Part shown: one piece after another, positions 6,642 through 15,072 of the stretch
How positions within the stretch are numbered: position 1 is the first letter of the stretch
Layout of the letters: each line of letters begins with the position of its first letter
Source: Amycolatopsis thermophila
GTDB taxonomy: Bacteria; Actinomycetota; Actinomycetes; Mycobacteriales; Pseudonocardiaceae
DNA length: 64,000 bases
Assembly (NCBI RefSeq): GCF_030814215.1
Contig: NZ_JAUSUT010000001.1
Location: 6,200,001-6,264,000, forward strand
Reading direction: 5' to 3'
Notes under the pieces: generated by a model
Told to the model about the DNA's origin: nothing
The model's input: only the letters and a program-made list of their open reading frames with translations
The model's database searches: none
Translations under genes and position numbers: made by a program

Positions 6642-8429
6642 GTGTTCACCACCCGTCCCACGCTGCAGGGCACCCACGGCATGGTGTCGTCCACCCACTG
6701 GCTCGCCTCGGCCGCCGCCATGGCCGTGCTGGAGGACGACGGCAACGCCTTCGACGCGGCGGTGGCCGCCGGGTTCGTGCTGCACGTCGTCGAACCGCAC
6801 CTCAACGGCCCCGGCGGGGAGGTGCCGATCATCCTCGCGCCGGCCGGCCAGGCACCCCGCGTGCTGTGCGGGCAGGGCCCGGCCCCGGCCGGCGCGACGG
6901 TCGCGCACTACACCTCGCTCGGCCTGGACCTGGTGCCCGGCACCGGTCCGCTGGCCGCCGCCGTGCCGGGCGCGTTCGACGCCTGGATGCTGCTGCTGCG
7001 CGACCACGGCACCAAGACGCTCGCCGAGGTGCTCGCCTACGCGATCTCCTACGCCGAGAACGGCCACCCCGCGGTCGAGCGCGTCGGCTCCACGATCGCC
7101 ACCGTGCGCGAGCTGTTCGAAACCGAGTGGACCAGCTCCGCCGAGATCTACCTGGCGCACGGCCGTCCGCCCGCGCCCGGCGAGATGCTGCGCAACCCGG
7201 CGCTCGCCGCGACCTGGCGCCGCCTGATCGCCGAGGCCGGCGCCGCGGGAGCGGGCCGCGAGACCCAGATCGACGCCGCCCGCCGGATCTGGCGCGAGGG
7301 CTTCATCGCCGAGGCGATCGCCGACGCCGTCACCCGCCCGACCATGGACACCTCCGGCGAGCGGCACACCGGCACCCTGACCGCCGACGACCTGGCCCGC
7401 TTCGAGGCGGGCTACGAGGACCCGGTCACCTACGACTGGCAGGGCTGGACCGTCGCCAAGTGCGGGATGTGGAGCCAGGGCCCGTCGTTCCTGCAGCAGC
7501 TCGCCCTGCTGCCGGACGGCCTCGAGTACGGCACCCCGGACTACCTGCACACGCTCATCGAGGGCACCAAGCTCGCGATGGCCGACCGCGAGGCCTGGTA
7601 CGGCGACAGCGCCGACGTCCCCGTGGAGACGCTGCTGTCGCGCGAGTACAACGACGCCCGCCGCGCCCTGATCGGCGAGCGGGCCTCGACCGACCTGCGG
7701 CCCGGTTCGCCCGGCGGACGGCACCCGCGGCTGAGCAAGCAGGCCGAGCTGTCCGCCGGCGGCGCTGTTCCACCGCCGGCGGCCGCCGGGGCCGGCGAGC
7801 CGACCGTCGCCAACGACGGCGCGACCCGCGGCGACACCTGCCACCTCGACGTCGTCGACCGCTGGGGCAACATGATCGCCGCGACCCCGAGCGGCGGCTG
7901 GCTGCAGTCCAACCCGGTCATCCCCGGCCTGGGCTTCCCGCTGGGCACCCGGCTGCAGATGGCGTGGCTCGACGAGGGCCTGCCCAACTCGCTGGTGCCC
8001 GGGCGCCGCCCGCGGACCACGCTGTCGCCGTCGATGGCGCTGCGCGACGGGGTGCCGGTGATGGCGTTCGGCACGCCCGGCGGCGACCAGCAGGACCAGT
8101 GGAGCGTGCACTTCTTCCTCGCCGTCGCCCTCCGGGAAACGGTGCGCGGAAGTCTCGACCTGCAGGGCGCGATCGACGCCCCGAACTGGCACACCGACAG
8201 TTTCCCGAGCTCGTTCTACCCGCGTGCGACAAAACCGGGAAGCGTCACCATCGAATCGCGCATCGGCGATTCCGCCATTGCCGCCCTGCGGCGCCGCGGG
8301 CATGACGTGACGGTCGGCGAACCGTGGTCGGAAGGGCGGCTGTGCGCGGTCGCCCGCGACCCGGAAACCGGTGTCCTGTCGGCGGGTTCGAACCCGCGCG
8401 GCATGCAGGGCTACGCCGCCGGACGGTAG
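6642..8429 (+). CDS. Gamma-glutamyltransferase-family Ntn hydrolase
   Basis: This 595-residue protein has the gamma-glutamyltransferase fold. The N-terminal part shows GMVSSTHWLASAAAMAVLEDDGNAFDAAVAAGF, and the predicted autocleavage site is GD-Thr399-CHLDVVDRWGN, followed by the oxyanion-type RPRTTLSPSMAL and FGTPGGDQQDQW. Cleavage before Thr399 would give chains of about 398 and 197 residues. The family transfers or hydrolyses gamma-glutamyl groups of glutathione-like peptides, or acylates related amides. No signal peptide is visible, unlike secreted GGTs. GTG 6642 is preferred because it keeps the promoter and operator region intact; ATG 6588 or 6600 would place the start too close to the LysR box. 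Linkage to a peptide ABC transporter fits peptide salvage. Confidence 0.85.
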   Translation: MFTTRPTLQGTHGMVSSTHWLASAAAMAVLEDDGNAFDAAVAAGFVLHVVEPHLNGPGGEVPIILAPAGQAPRVLCGQGPAPAGATVAHYTSLGLDLVPGTGPLAAAVPGAFDAWMLLLRDHGTKTLAEVLAYAISYAENGHPAVERVGSTIATVRELFETEWTSSAEIYLAHGRPPAPGEMLRNPALAATWRRLIAEAGAAGAGRETQIDAARRIWREGFIAEAIADAVTRPTMDTSGERHTGTLTADDLARFEAGYEDPVTYDWQGWTVAKCGMWSQGPSFLQQLALLPDGLEYGTPDYLHTLIEGTKLAMADREAWYGDSADVPVETLLSREYNDARRALIGERASTDLRPGSPGGRHPRLSKQAELSAGGAVPPPAAAGAGEPTVANDGATRGDTCHLDVVDRWGNMIAATPSGGWLQSNPVIPGLGFPLGTRLQMAWLDEGLPNSLVPGRRPRTTLSPSMALRDGVPVMAFGTPGGDQQDQWSVHFFLAVALRETVRGSLDLQGAIDAPNWHTDSFPSSFYPRATKPGSVTIESRIGDSAIAALRRRGHDVTVGEPWSEGRLCAVARDPETGVLSAGSNPRGMQGYAAGR

Positions 8430-8453
8430 GTCCGCGGCATTCGGAAAAGGAAG

Positions 8454-8488
8454 CAGCGGTTCGGACCATCCCCCCGGACCGCTGTTTT
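8454..8488 (+). terminator. Rho-independent terminator of the GGT-family gene
   Basis: CAGCGGTTCGG pairs with CCGGACCGCTG (one G-U pair) around a C-rich loop and is followed directly by TTTT. It lies 25 bases after the stop codon. It separates the GGT gene from the transporter operon, which has its own promoter. Confidence 0.8.
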
Positions 8489-8541
8489 CCTGCCCTTTTC
8501 CCACCCGGAACATGTCACCAGAATCAACCCCGCGGAAATCG

Positions 8542-8571
8542 ATGACAAACTCCGGGAAACTACCGTAAACT
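8542..8571 (+). promoter_or_regulatory. Promoter of the peptide ABC transporter operon
   Basis: ATGACA (8542-8547) and TAAACT (8566-8571) are separated by 18 bases and resemble an RpoD-type -35/-10 pair. The predicted start is about 20-25 bases before ATG 8603. The surrounding 8490-8600 stretch is less GC-rich than the genes. The rest of the 173-base gap holds only the terminator. Confidence 0.6.
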
Positions 8572-8602
8572 GCGCACACATTCGACGCGCTGGAGTTTTC
8601 CC

Positions 8603-10243
8603 ATGGCCCACAACAGTTCGCGATGGCGCACATTCGCGTCAGTGGCGGCGGTCACCGTGGCGCTCACCGCGTGCGTGCCGGTACAGCACGTGGCGAGCAC
8701 CGCCGAGCACACCGACGACTACGGGACGCCGGTCGGCGCCCAGGCGGTCCAGGCCGGGGGCGAGCTCGTGATGGGCCTGTCGTCCGAGCCGGACCGGCTC
8801 GACCCGACCACGTCCAGCTCGCTGTACACCCGCTACGTCATGAGCACGATCTGCGAGAAGCTCTACGACCTCGGCCCGTCCGGGCAGATCGTGCCGCAGC
8901 TGGCCACCGGGCTGCCCACGACCTCTCCCGACGGACTGACGGTGACCATCCCGGTCCGCACCGGGATCACCTTCGCCGACGGCACCCCGTTCGACGCCGC
9001 GGCCGTGCGCACCAGCCTGCAGCGCCACCTCACGCTCAAGGGTTCGCAGCGCACCAGCGAGATGGGCCCGGTCCGCAGCGTCGAGGCACCCGACGCGAGC
9101 CACGTCGTGATGACGTTCAAGAAGCCGTTCGCGCCGATCACCGCCGCCCTGGCCGACCGCGCCGGGATGATCCTCTCCCCCGCCGCGCTGGCCGCCGAGG
9201 GCGCGAACTTCGGCGACCACCCGGTGTGCGTGGGGCCGTTCAAGTTCGTCAAGCGCGTGCCGCAGACCTCGATCGAGGTCGAGCGCGACCCGCGGTACTA
9301 CGACGCGGCGCAGGTCCACCTCGACCGCATCCTGTACCGGATCATGCCGGACGCCAACATCCGCGCGGCGAACCTGCGCTCGGGCGACATCCACGTCGCC
9401 GACACGATCTCACCGCAGGACGTGGACGCGCTGGCCAAGGACCCCGATCTGAAGGTGCTGCAGTCGCCGTCGCTGGGCTACCAGGGCGTCACGATCAACA
9501 CCGGCAACGTCGACGGCGCCGGCACCCCGCCCAAGCCGATCGACACGCCGCTGGCCCGCGATCCGCGGGTGCGGCAGGCATTCGCGTCCAGTGTGGACCG
9601 TCAGACGCTCGTCGACACCGTCTTCAACAACTGGTTCGACGTCGCCTGCTCCCCCATCGCGCCGCAGTCGCCGTACGCGACCCCGGCCAGTGACGCCTGT
9701 CCCGCCTACGATCCGGCGCGGTCCCGGCAGCTGCTGGCCGAGGCGGGCGTGCCCACGCCCTACACCGTGACACTGCAGGTGTCCAACACCCAGGACCAGC
9801 TCCGCTACGCCCAGGCGCTGCAGGCCAGCGTCGCCGAGGGCGGGTTCGACCTGAAGATCGTGCCGGTGGAGTACTCGACGCTGCTGGACGTGCAGAAACG
9901 CGGCGACTTCGAGCTGCTGCAGCTGGGCTGGTCCGGCCGCATCGACCCGGACGGCAACACCGCGCGGTTCCTGTCCACCGGTTCCGGCGGCAACTACGGC
10001 GGGTTCTCCTCGGCCGAACTGGACGACCTGCTCTCGCGCGCCGCCCGAGCGCCCGGCACCGCCGAACGCGCCGACCTCTACGGCCGGGCGACGCAGGTGA
10101 TCCAGCGGGAGAACCCCATCGTCTACACCTACCGGCTGCGCAACCTGACCGTCCACTCGGCACGGGTGGCCGGGGTGGAGGTCTACTCCGACGGCGTGGT
10201 CCGGCTCGGCAGGGCCGCGTTCCGCGCGGACCAGGAGGGCTGA
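8603..10243 (+). CDS. Peptide ABC transporter substrate-binding lipoprotein
   Basis: This 546-residue type-5 solute-binding protein (DppA/OppA family) has an N-terminal signal of positive residues, a hydrophobic stretch and the lipobox LTAC, so the mature protein is anchored at Cys through a lipid. Family patterns include GGELVMGLSSEPDRLDPT, the hallmark LATGLPTTSPDGLTVTIPV..GITFADGTPFDAAAV and, late, PIVYTYRLRNLTVHSARVAG. ATG 8603 follows GGAG by 7 bases. It heads a four-gene operon with the permeases and ATPase. The ligand is probably a peptide, nickel chelate or gamma-glutamyl compound; the nearby GGT-family gene favours peptides. Confidence 0.92.
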   Translation: MAHNSSRWRTFASVAAVTVALTACVPVQHVASTAEHTDDYGTPVGAQAVQAGGELVMGLSSEPDRLDPTTSSSLYTRYVMSTICEKLYDLGPSGQIVPQLATGLPTTSPDGLTVTIPVRTGITFADGTPFDAAAVRTSLQRHLTLKGSQRTSEMGPVRSVEAPDASHVVMTFKKPFAPITAALADRAGMILSPAALAAEGANFGDHPVCVGPFKFVKRVPQTSIEVERDPRYYDAAQVHLDRILYRIMPDANIRAANLRSGDIHVADTISPQDVDALAKDPDLKVLQSPSLGYQGVTINTGNVDGAGTPPKPIDTPLARDPRVRQAFASSVDRQTLVDTVFNNWFDVACSPIAPQSPYATPASDACPAYDPARSRQLLAEAGVPTPYTVTLQVSNTQDQLRYAQALQASVAEGGFDLKIVPVEYSTLLDVQKRGDFELLQLGWSGRIDPDGNTARFLSTGSGGNYGGFSSAELDDLLSRAARAPGTAERADLYGRATQVIQRENPIVYTYRLRNLTVHSARVAGVEVYSDGVVRLGRAAFRADQEG

Positions 10244-10248
10244 TCCGC

Positions 10249-11205
10249 ATGCTGCGTTACCTGTTCCACCGCCTCTGGCAGTCCGCCGTGACGCTGGTGC
10301 TCGCCTCGATCGTGGTGTTCGCCGGGGTGCGGGCACTGCCCGGCGACCCGGCGCTGGCCATGGCGGGCGAGGAGGCCGATCCGCAGACGCTCGCCGCCGT
10401 CCGGGCCCAGCTGGGTCTGGACGACCCGCTGCCGGTGCAGTACGTCAAGTTCCTCGGCCACGCCCTGACCGGCGACTTCGGCCGCTCGACCCGCACCGGC
10501 ACGCCGGTGTCGGAGATGATCGGCGCGACCCTGCCGGTCACCGTGCAGCTCGCGGTGTACGCGATGCTGATCGCGGTGCTGGCCGGCCTGCTGCTCGGCG
10601 TGATCGCCGCGGTGTTCCGCGGCCGCTGGCCGGAGTGGGCCGCCAACGGCTTCTCGCTGTTCGCGCTGTCGGTGCCGACGTTCTGGCTCGGCATCCTCGC
10701 CGTGGTCTACCTGTCCGTCCAGTTGGGATGGTTCCCGGCGTCGGGATACGTGTCGCCGCTCAAGGATCCGGTGCGCGGCCTGTACTACCTGACGCTGCCC
10801 GCGGTGATCCTCGGGTTGTCGCACGCCGCGGTGGTGCAGCGGCAGACACGCGGGTCGATGGTCGGCACGCTCACCGCGGACTTCGTGCGCACCGCCCGTG
10901 CGAAGGGCCTCGGCCGCGGCGCGGTGATCGTCCGGTACGGGCTGCGCAACAGCCTGATCGTGGTCACCACGATCGTCGGACTCCAGCTCGGTGGGCTGAT
11001 CGCCGGCGCGGTGGTCACCGAGCGGATCTTCAGCCTGCCGGGCATCGGCAAGCTCACGCTCGACTCGGTGTTCAGCCGCGACTACCCGGTGATCCAGGCC
11101 GTGGTGCTGGTGATCACCTTCGCCTACATCGTCATCAACCTGCTGGTCGACGTCCTCTACACGGTCATCGACCCGCGCGTCCGGGTCTCCGGGAGGGCTT
11201 CATGA
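10249..11205 (+). CDS. dppB: Peptide ABC transporter permease (DppB type)
   Basis: This 318-residue inner-membrane permease has six predicted helices. It starts RYLFHRLWQSAVTLVLASIVVF and contains the DppB signature LPGDPA near residue 25 and the EAA-like coupling loop RTARAKGLGRGAVIVRYGLRNS. It lies 5 bases after the binding-protein stop and overlaps dppC by four bases (ATGA), so translation is coupled. With DppC it forms the membrane channel energised by the fused ATPase at 12071. The name gives the family position; the actual ligand is not known. Confidence 0.92.
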   Translation: MLRYLFHRLWQSAVTLVLASIVVFAGVRALPGDPALAMAGEEADPQTLAAVRAQLGLDDPLPVQYVKFLGHALTGDFGRSTRTGTPVSEMIGATLPVTVQLAVYAMLIAVLAGLLLGVIAAVFRGRWPEWAANGFSLFALSVPTFWLGILAVVYLSVQLGWFPASGYVSPLKDPVRGLYYLTLPAVILGLSHAAVVQRQTRGSMVGTLTADFVRTARAKGLGRGAVIVRYGLRNSLIVVTTIVGLQLGGLIAGAVVTERIFSLPGIGKLTLDSVFSRDYPVIQAVVLVITFAYIVINLLVDVLYTVIDPRVRVSGRAS

Positions 11206-12074
11206 CCGCGATCACCGAGACCCCCGTCGCGGCGGGCCGGGTCCGCGGCCGGGTGTGGCGGAACCTGCTGCGCAACCCGATGGGCGTGACCGGCGGGGTA
11301 CTGCTGCTGATCGTGCTCGTCGCCGGGATCTTCGCGCCCTGGCTGGCGCCCTACCCACCGTCCGAAGTGCACTTCACGACCCCGTTCCAGCAGCCGGCCA
11401 CCGTCGGGTTCGCCCTCGGCACCGACGACCTGGGCCGGGACGTGCTCTCCCGCGTGTTGTCCGGGACCCGGACCTCGCTCGAGGTCGGGCTGCTGTCGGT
11501 GCTGCTCGCCGTCGTCGTCGGCGTACCGCTCGGGCTGCTGTCGGGGTACTGGCGGTGGCTGGACGCGATCGTGTCCCGCCTGACCGACCTGATGCTCGCG
11601 TTCCCGTTCCTGCTGCTGGCGGTCGGGCTGGCGGCGATCAACGGCGGCGGCCTGACCAACGCCGCGATCGCGCTGGGCATCGCCAACATCCCGACCATGA
11701 TCCGGGTGGTGCGGGCGGAGACGCTGCGCCTGAAGGACAGCGACTTCGTCCTCGCCGCGCACACCATGCACGCCGGGGCGCTGCGCATCCTCGGCCGGCA
11801 CGTGCTGCCCAACGCCGCGTCGGCGATCATCGTGCAGGCCACGGTGATCATGCCGGCGGCGGTGCTGGGCGAGGCGATCCTGTCGTTCCTCGGGCTGGGC
11901 ATCCAGCCGCCCGAGCCCAGCCTGGGCATCATGCTCTCCGACGCGCAGCAGTACCTGTTCCGCACCGTGTGGCCGGGCGTGTTCCCCGGCATCGCGCTGG
12001 CCCTGATCTGCCTGGGGTTCAACCTGTTCGGCGACGCGCTGCGCGACGCACTCGACCCGAGGAGCTCCCGATGA
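11202..12074 (+). CDS. dppC: Peptide ABC transporter permease (DppC type)
   Basis: This 290-residue partner permease begins with a soluble leader, then the helix GVTGGVLLLIVLVAGIFAPW and the DppC hallmark LGTDDLGRDVLSRVLSGTRTS. The coupling loop reads LAAHTMHAGALRILGRHVLPNA, and the C-terminus has AILSFLGLGIQPPEPSLG. The start ATG 11202 lies within the dppB stop region (ATGA), and its own stop overlaps the ATPase start in the same way. The arrangement therefore gives the equal expression expected for a heterodimeric permease. Confidence 0.92.
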   Translation: MTAITETPVAAGRVRGRVWRNLLRNPMGVTGGVLLLIVLVAGIFAPWLAPYPPSEVHFTTPFQQPATVGFALGTDDLGRDVLSRVLSGTRTSLEVGLLSVLLAVVVGVPLGLLSGYWRWLDAIVSRLTDLMLAFPFLLLAVGLAAINGGGLTNAAIALGIANIPTMIRVVRAETLRLKDSDFVLAAHTMHAGALRILGRHVLPNAASAIIVQATVIMPAAVLGEAILSFLGLGIQPPEPSLGIMLSDAQQYLFRTVWPGVFPGIALALICLGFNLFGDALRDALDPRSSR

Positions 12075-13654
12075 CCGAACCGTTGCTGCGGGTGGAGGAC
12101 CTGCGGGTGTCCTTCGGCGGCACCGAGGTGGTGCACGGCGCGGACCTGACGATCATGCCCGGCGAGCGGGTCGCGGTCGTCGGCGAGTCCGGCTCCGGCA
12201 AGTCGACCACGGCGCACGCGGTGCTGGGCCTGCTGCCCGGCGGCGGACGAGTCACCGGCGGCCGGATCGTGGTGCGCGGCGAGGACATCACGCACGCGGG
12301 CGAAAACCGGCTGCGGCGGCTGCGCGGCCGGGAGATCGGGCTGGTGCCGCAGGATCCGATGACGAACCTGAACCCGGTCGCGCGGGTCGGCCGCCAGGTC
12401 GCGGAAACCCTGGTGACGCACGGGCTGGCGAACCGGCGCGAAGCGATGGCGCGGGCCGTGGAGATCCTCGGCGAGGCCGGGTTGCCGGAACCGGCCCGGC
12501 GGGCGCGGCAGTACCCGCACGAGTTCTCCGGCGGGATGCGGCAGCGGGTCCTGATCGCGATCGGCCTGGCGTGCCGCCCGGACCTGCTGATCGCCGACGA
12601 GCCGACCTCGGCCCTGGACGTCACGGTGCAGCGGCAGATCCTGGACCACCTGGACGGGCTGACCCGCGAGCTGGGCACGGCGATGCTGCTCGTGACGCAC
12701 GACCTGGGCCTGGCCGCCGAACGCGCGGACCGGGTGGTCGTCATGTCGCAGGGCCGGGTGGTGGAGTCCGGGCCGGCGATGCGGGTGCTGACCGAGCCCG
12801 GGCACGAATACACGCGGCGGCTGATCGCGGCCGCACCGTCGCTGAAGGAGCCGCTCGCCGTGGCGGCGGCCGCGCCGCCGGTGCTGGAGGTGTCCGGGGT
12901 GTCCAAGGAGTTCCGGATCCGCGGCGGCGGGGGCGTGGTCAAGGCGGTGGAGGACGTGTCGTTCACCGTGGAGCGCGGCCGCACCACCGCGATCGTCGGC
13001 GAGTCGGGGTCGGGCAAGACGACGACGGCGCGGATGGTGCTCGGGCTGATCCCGGTGAGCGGCGGCACGATCCGGCTGGACGGCGAGGACCTGCCGGGCC
13101 TGCGCGGCGCGCGGCTGAAGGCGGCGCGGCGGGCGATGCAGCCGGTGTTCCAGGACCCCTACGCCTCGCTCGACCCGCTGTTCACGGTGGAGCAGCTGAT
13201 CATCGAGCCGCTGCGGATCTTCCGGGTGGGTGATCGCGCGAGCCGTACTGCGAAGGCGCGGGAGCTGCTGGACCAGGTGGCCCTGCCGGCGTCGGTGGCG
13301 CACCGGTACCCCAACGAGCTGTCCGGCGGGCAGCGCCAGCGGGTGGCGATCGCCCGCGCGCTGGCGCTCGGCCCGCGGCTGGTCGTGTGCGACGAGGCGG
13401 TGTCGGCGCTGGACGTGCTGGTGCAGGACCAGATCCTCACCCTGCTGCGGCGGCTGCAGGACGAGCTCGGGCTGAGCTACCTGTTCATCTCGCACGACCT
13501 GGCCGTGGTGCGCGCCATCGCCCATGACGTGGTGGTGATGCGCGCCGGACGGGTCGTGGAGCGCGGCCCGGTCGCGAAGGTGCTCCAGGCGCCCGAAGAG
13601 GCCTACACGCAACAACTCCTGGACGCGATCCCCGGAGCCGGCGTGTTCGCCTGA
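12071..13654 (+). CDS. Fused peptide ABC transporter ATPase (DppD-DppF)
   Basis: This 527-residue protein carries two complete ATPase domains that are separate polypeptides in many bacteria. Domain 1 has Walker A GESGSGKST (residues 38-46), signature FSGGMRQRV and Walker B LLIADEPTSALD. Domain 2 has Walker A GESGSGKTT (310-318), signature LSGGQRQRV and Walker B LVVCDEAVSALD, with Ala in place of the usual Pro. A linker of about 20 Ala/Pro-rich residues joins them. Both halves look catalytically intact. The start ATG 12071 overlaps the dppC stop by four bases, and the gene closes the operon. Confidence 0.92.
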   Translation: MTEPLLRVEDLRVSFGGTEVVHGADLTIMPGERVAVVGESGSGKSTTAHAVLGLLPGGGRVTGGRIVVRGEDITHAGENRLRRLRGREIGLVPQDPMTNLNPVARVGRQVAETLVTHGLANRREAMARAVEILGEAGLPEPARRARQYPHEFSGGMRQRVLIAIGLACRPDLLIADEPTSALDVTVQRQILDHLDGLTRELGTAMLLVTHDLGLAAERADRVVVMSQGRVVESGPAMRVLTEPGHEYTRRLIAAAPSLKEPLAVAAAAPPVLEVSGVSKEFRIRGGGGVVKAVEDVSFTVERGRTTAIVGESGSGKTTTARMVLGLIPVSGGTIRLDGEDLPGLRGARLKAARRAMQPVFQDPYASLDPLFTVEQLIIEPLRIFRVGDRASRTAKARELLDQVALPASVAHRYPNELSGGQRQRVAIARALALGPRLVVCDEAVSALDVLVQDQILTLLRRLQDELGLSYLFISHDLAVVRAIAHDVVVMRAGRVVERGPVAKVLQAPEEAYTQQLLDAIPGAGVFA

Positions 13655-13658
13655 CCCG

Positions 13659-13693
13659 CCGGCGGCGCCCGGTCACAACCCGGGAGCCGCCGG
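13659..13693 (+). terminator. Hairpin terminator of the peptide transporter operon
   Basis: CCGGCGGC (13659-13666) pairs with GCCGCCGG (13686-13693), and the inner GCCCGG also pairs with CCCGGG. The hairpin starts five bases after the operon stop codon and has no T-run, which is common for actinobacterial terminators. The remaining 158 bases to 13851 show no gene. Confidence 0.6.
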
Positions 13694-13851
13694 TGCCTGC
13701 GCGTGTCCTGCGCCGCAGCGGCCCCTGGTGTGGACGGCGTGGCGGCCGGCATCGGCTGCCACGCGAGCGACGCGCCCCGCCCGGCCCGGGTCCGTTGAAC
13801 CGCACCGTTTCCCGCAGCGCACCCGGTTCCGTGCCCGCCGGATGGCGGCCC

Positions 13852-15027
13852 TCACCAGTCCGCGAGCACCGTCTCGAACGCCAGCTCCGCCGCCCCCAGC
13901 AGTTTCGCGTCCGTACCCAGCGCCGAGGTCGCCACCCGCGTGCCCGCCAGCGCCCGGCTCATCAGACTCCGCTCGCGCACCGACTTCTCGATCCCCTCCA
14001 CCACCACCGGCGGCAGGGCCGTGAACAGGTCGCCGAGCACGACCAGCTGCGGGCACAGCAGGTTGACCACGTTGGCGAGCCCGAGCGCGAGCCAGTCGGT
14101 GAACTCGGCGAGCTTCTCCGGCACCTCGCCGTTGGCGCCGAGCAGCCGCAGCTCGTGCACGATCGCGCCGACCGGGCTGTCCTCGTCCAGCCCCAGCGCG
14201 CGGGCCAGCGCCCGCTCCCCCACCTCGGTCTCCCAGCAACCGTAGGACCCGCAGTAGCACTGCCGCCCCTGCGGCCGCACCACCATGTGCCCCACCTCGC
14301 CGACGTGGTGACCCCCGGCACCGCGCATCGACACGCCGTTGGAGATCACCCCGCCACCGACGCCGACGTCCGCGCTGATGTAGACCAGGTCGTCGAACCC
14401 GCGCGCCACGCCCCGCAGGTGCTCGGCGAGCGCACCGAGCTCGGCGTCGTTGCCCATGTGCACCGGCAGCTGCAGCGCCCGGGACAGCCACGCGCCCAGC
14501 GGGATGTCCGTCCAGTGCAGGTTCGGCGCCTCGTGCACGAACCCGTCGGCGTGCCGCACCACACCCGGCACCGACACCCCCGCCGCGACCGGCCGCACCC
14601 CGAGCTCGTCGATCAGCGGCCCCGCGGTGTCGACGATCTTGGTGAACACCTCGCGCGGGTCGTTGGTGGTGGAGCGGATGTTCCACCCGCCCCGCCCGAG
14701 GATCTCGCCGCCGATGCCGACCAGCGCCATCCCGGCCCGCTCCACGCGGATGTCGATCGCGAGCACCACCGCGGCGTGCGGCTGCGGCAGCACCAGCAGC
14801 GACGGACGGCCGGCGCCGCTGCGCTGGGCCGGCACCCGTTCCTCGACGAGACCGTCCTCGGCCAGCCCGTCCACCAGCGCCTTGATCGTGCTGCGGTTGA
14901 GCCCGAGGTCGGTGGCGAGACTGGCCCGGGTGGACGGACCGTGGACGTGCAGCCGGCGCAACAGGGCAGCCCTGTTGTGCCGGCGCACGTCATCGGGGCG
15001 CGTGCCCGCGGTCGGTGTGGTCGTCAC
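13852..15027 (-). CDS. ROK-family transcriptional repressor
   Basis: This 391-residue protein has an N-terminal winged helix (RRHNRAALLRRLHVHG, then ATDLGLNRSTIKALVDGL) fused to a ROK sugar-kinase-like domain. The ROK zinc motif reads CYCGSYGCWE, and the phosphate-binding loop appears as DVGVGGGVISNG. This is the XylR/NagC architecture: a repressor released by a sugar or sugar phosphate. GTG 15027 has AGGGAAG upstream. It is the last gene of the sugar ABC operon that starts at 18502, so it probably represses that operon through the palindromes at 18521-18562. Xylose is a plausible but unproven inducer. Confidence 0.9.
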   Translation of the reverse strand: MTTTPTAGTRPDDVRRHNRAALLRRLHVHGPSTRASLATDLGLNRSTIKALVDGLAEDGLVEERVPAQRSGAGRPSLLVLPQPHAAVVLAIDIRVERAGMALVGIGGEILGRGGWNIRSTTNDPREVFTKIVDTAGPLIDELGVRPVAAGVSVPGVVRHADGFVHEAPNLHWTDIPLGAWLSRALQLPVHMGNDAELGALAEHLRGVARGFDDLVYISADVGVGGGVISNGVSMRGAGGHHVGEVGHMVVRPQGRQCYCGSYGCWETEVGERALARALGLDEDSPVGAIVHELRLLGANGEVPEKLAEFTDWLALGLANVVNLLCPQLVVLGDLFTALPPVVVEGIEKSVRERSLMSRALAGTRVATSALGTDAKLLGAAELAFETVLADW

Positions 15028-15072
15028 CTGCGCTTCCCTGCTGGCCGGTGGTCGGCGTTCCTCACCCGCGCC

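Noticed and set aside
8430-8602. Lower-GC gap after the GGT gene as a transferred fragment or riboswitch
   Set aside because: It is explained by a terminator hairpin with a T-run followed by a promoter, and no conserved riboswitch core was seen.
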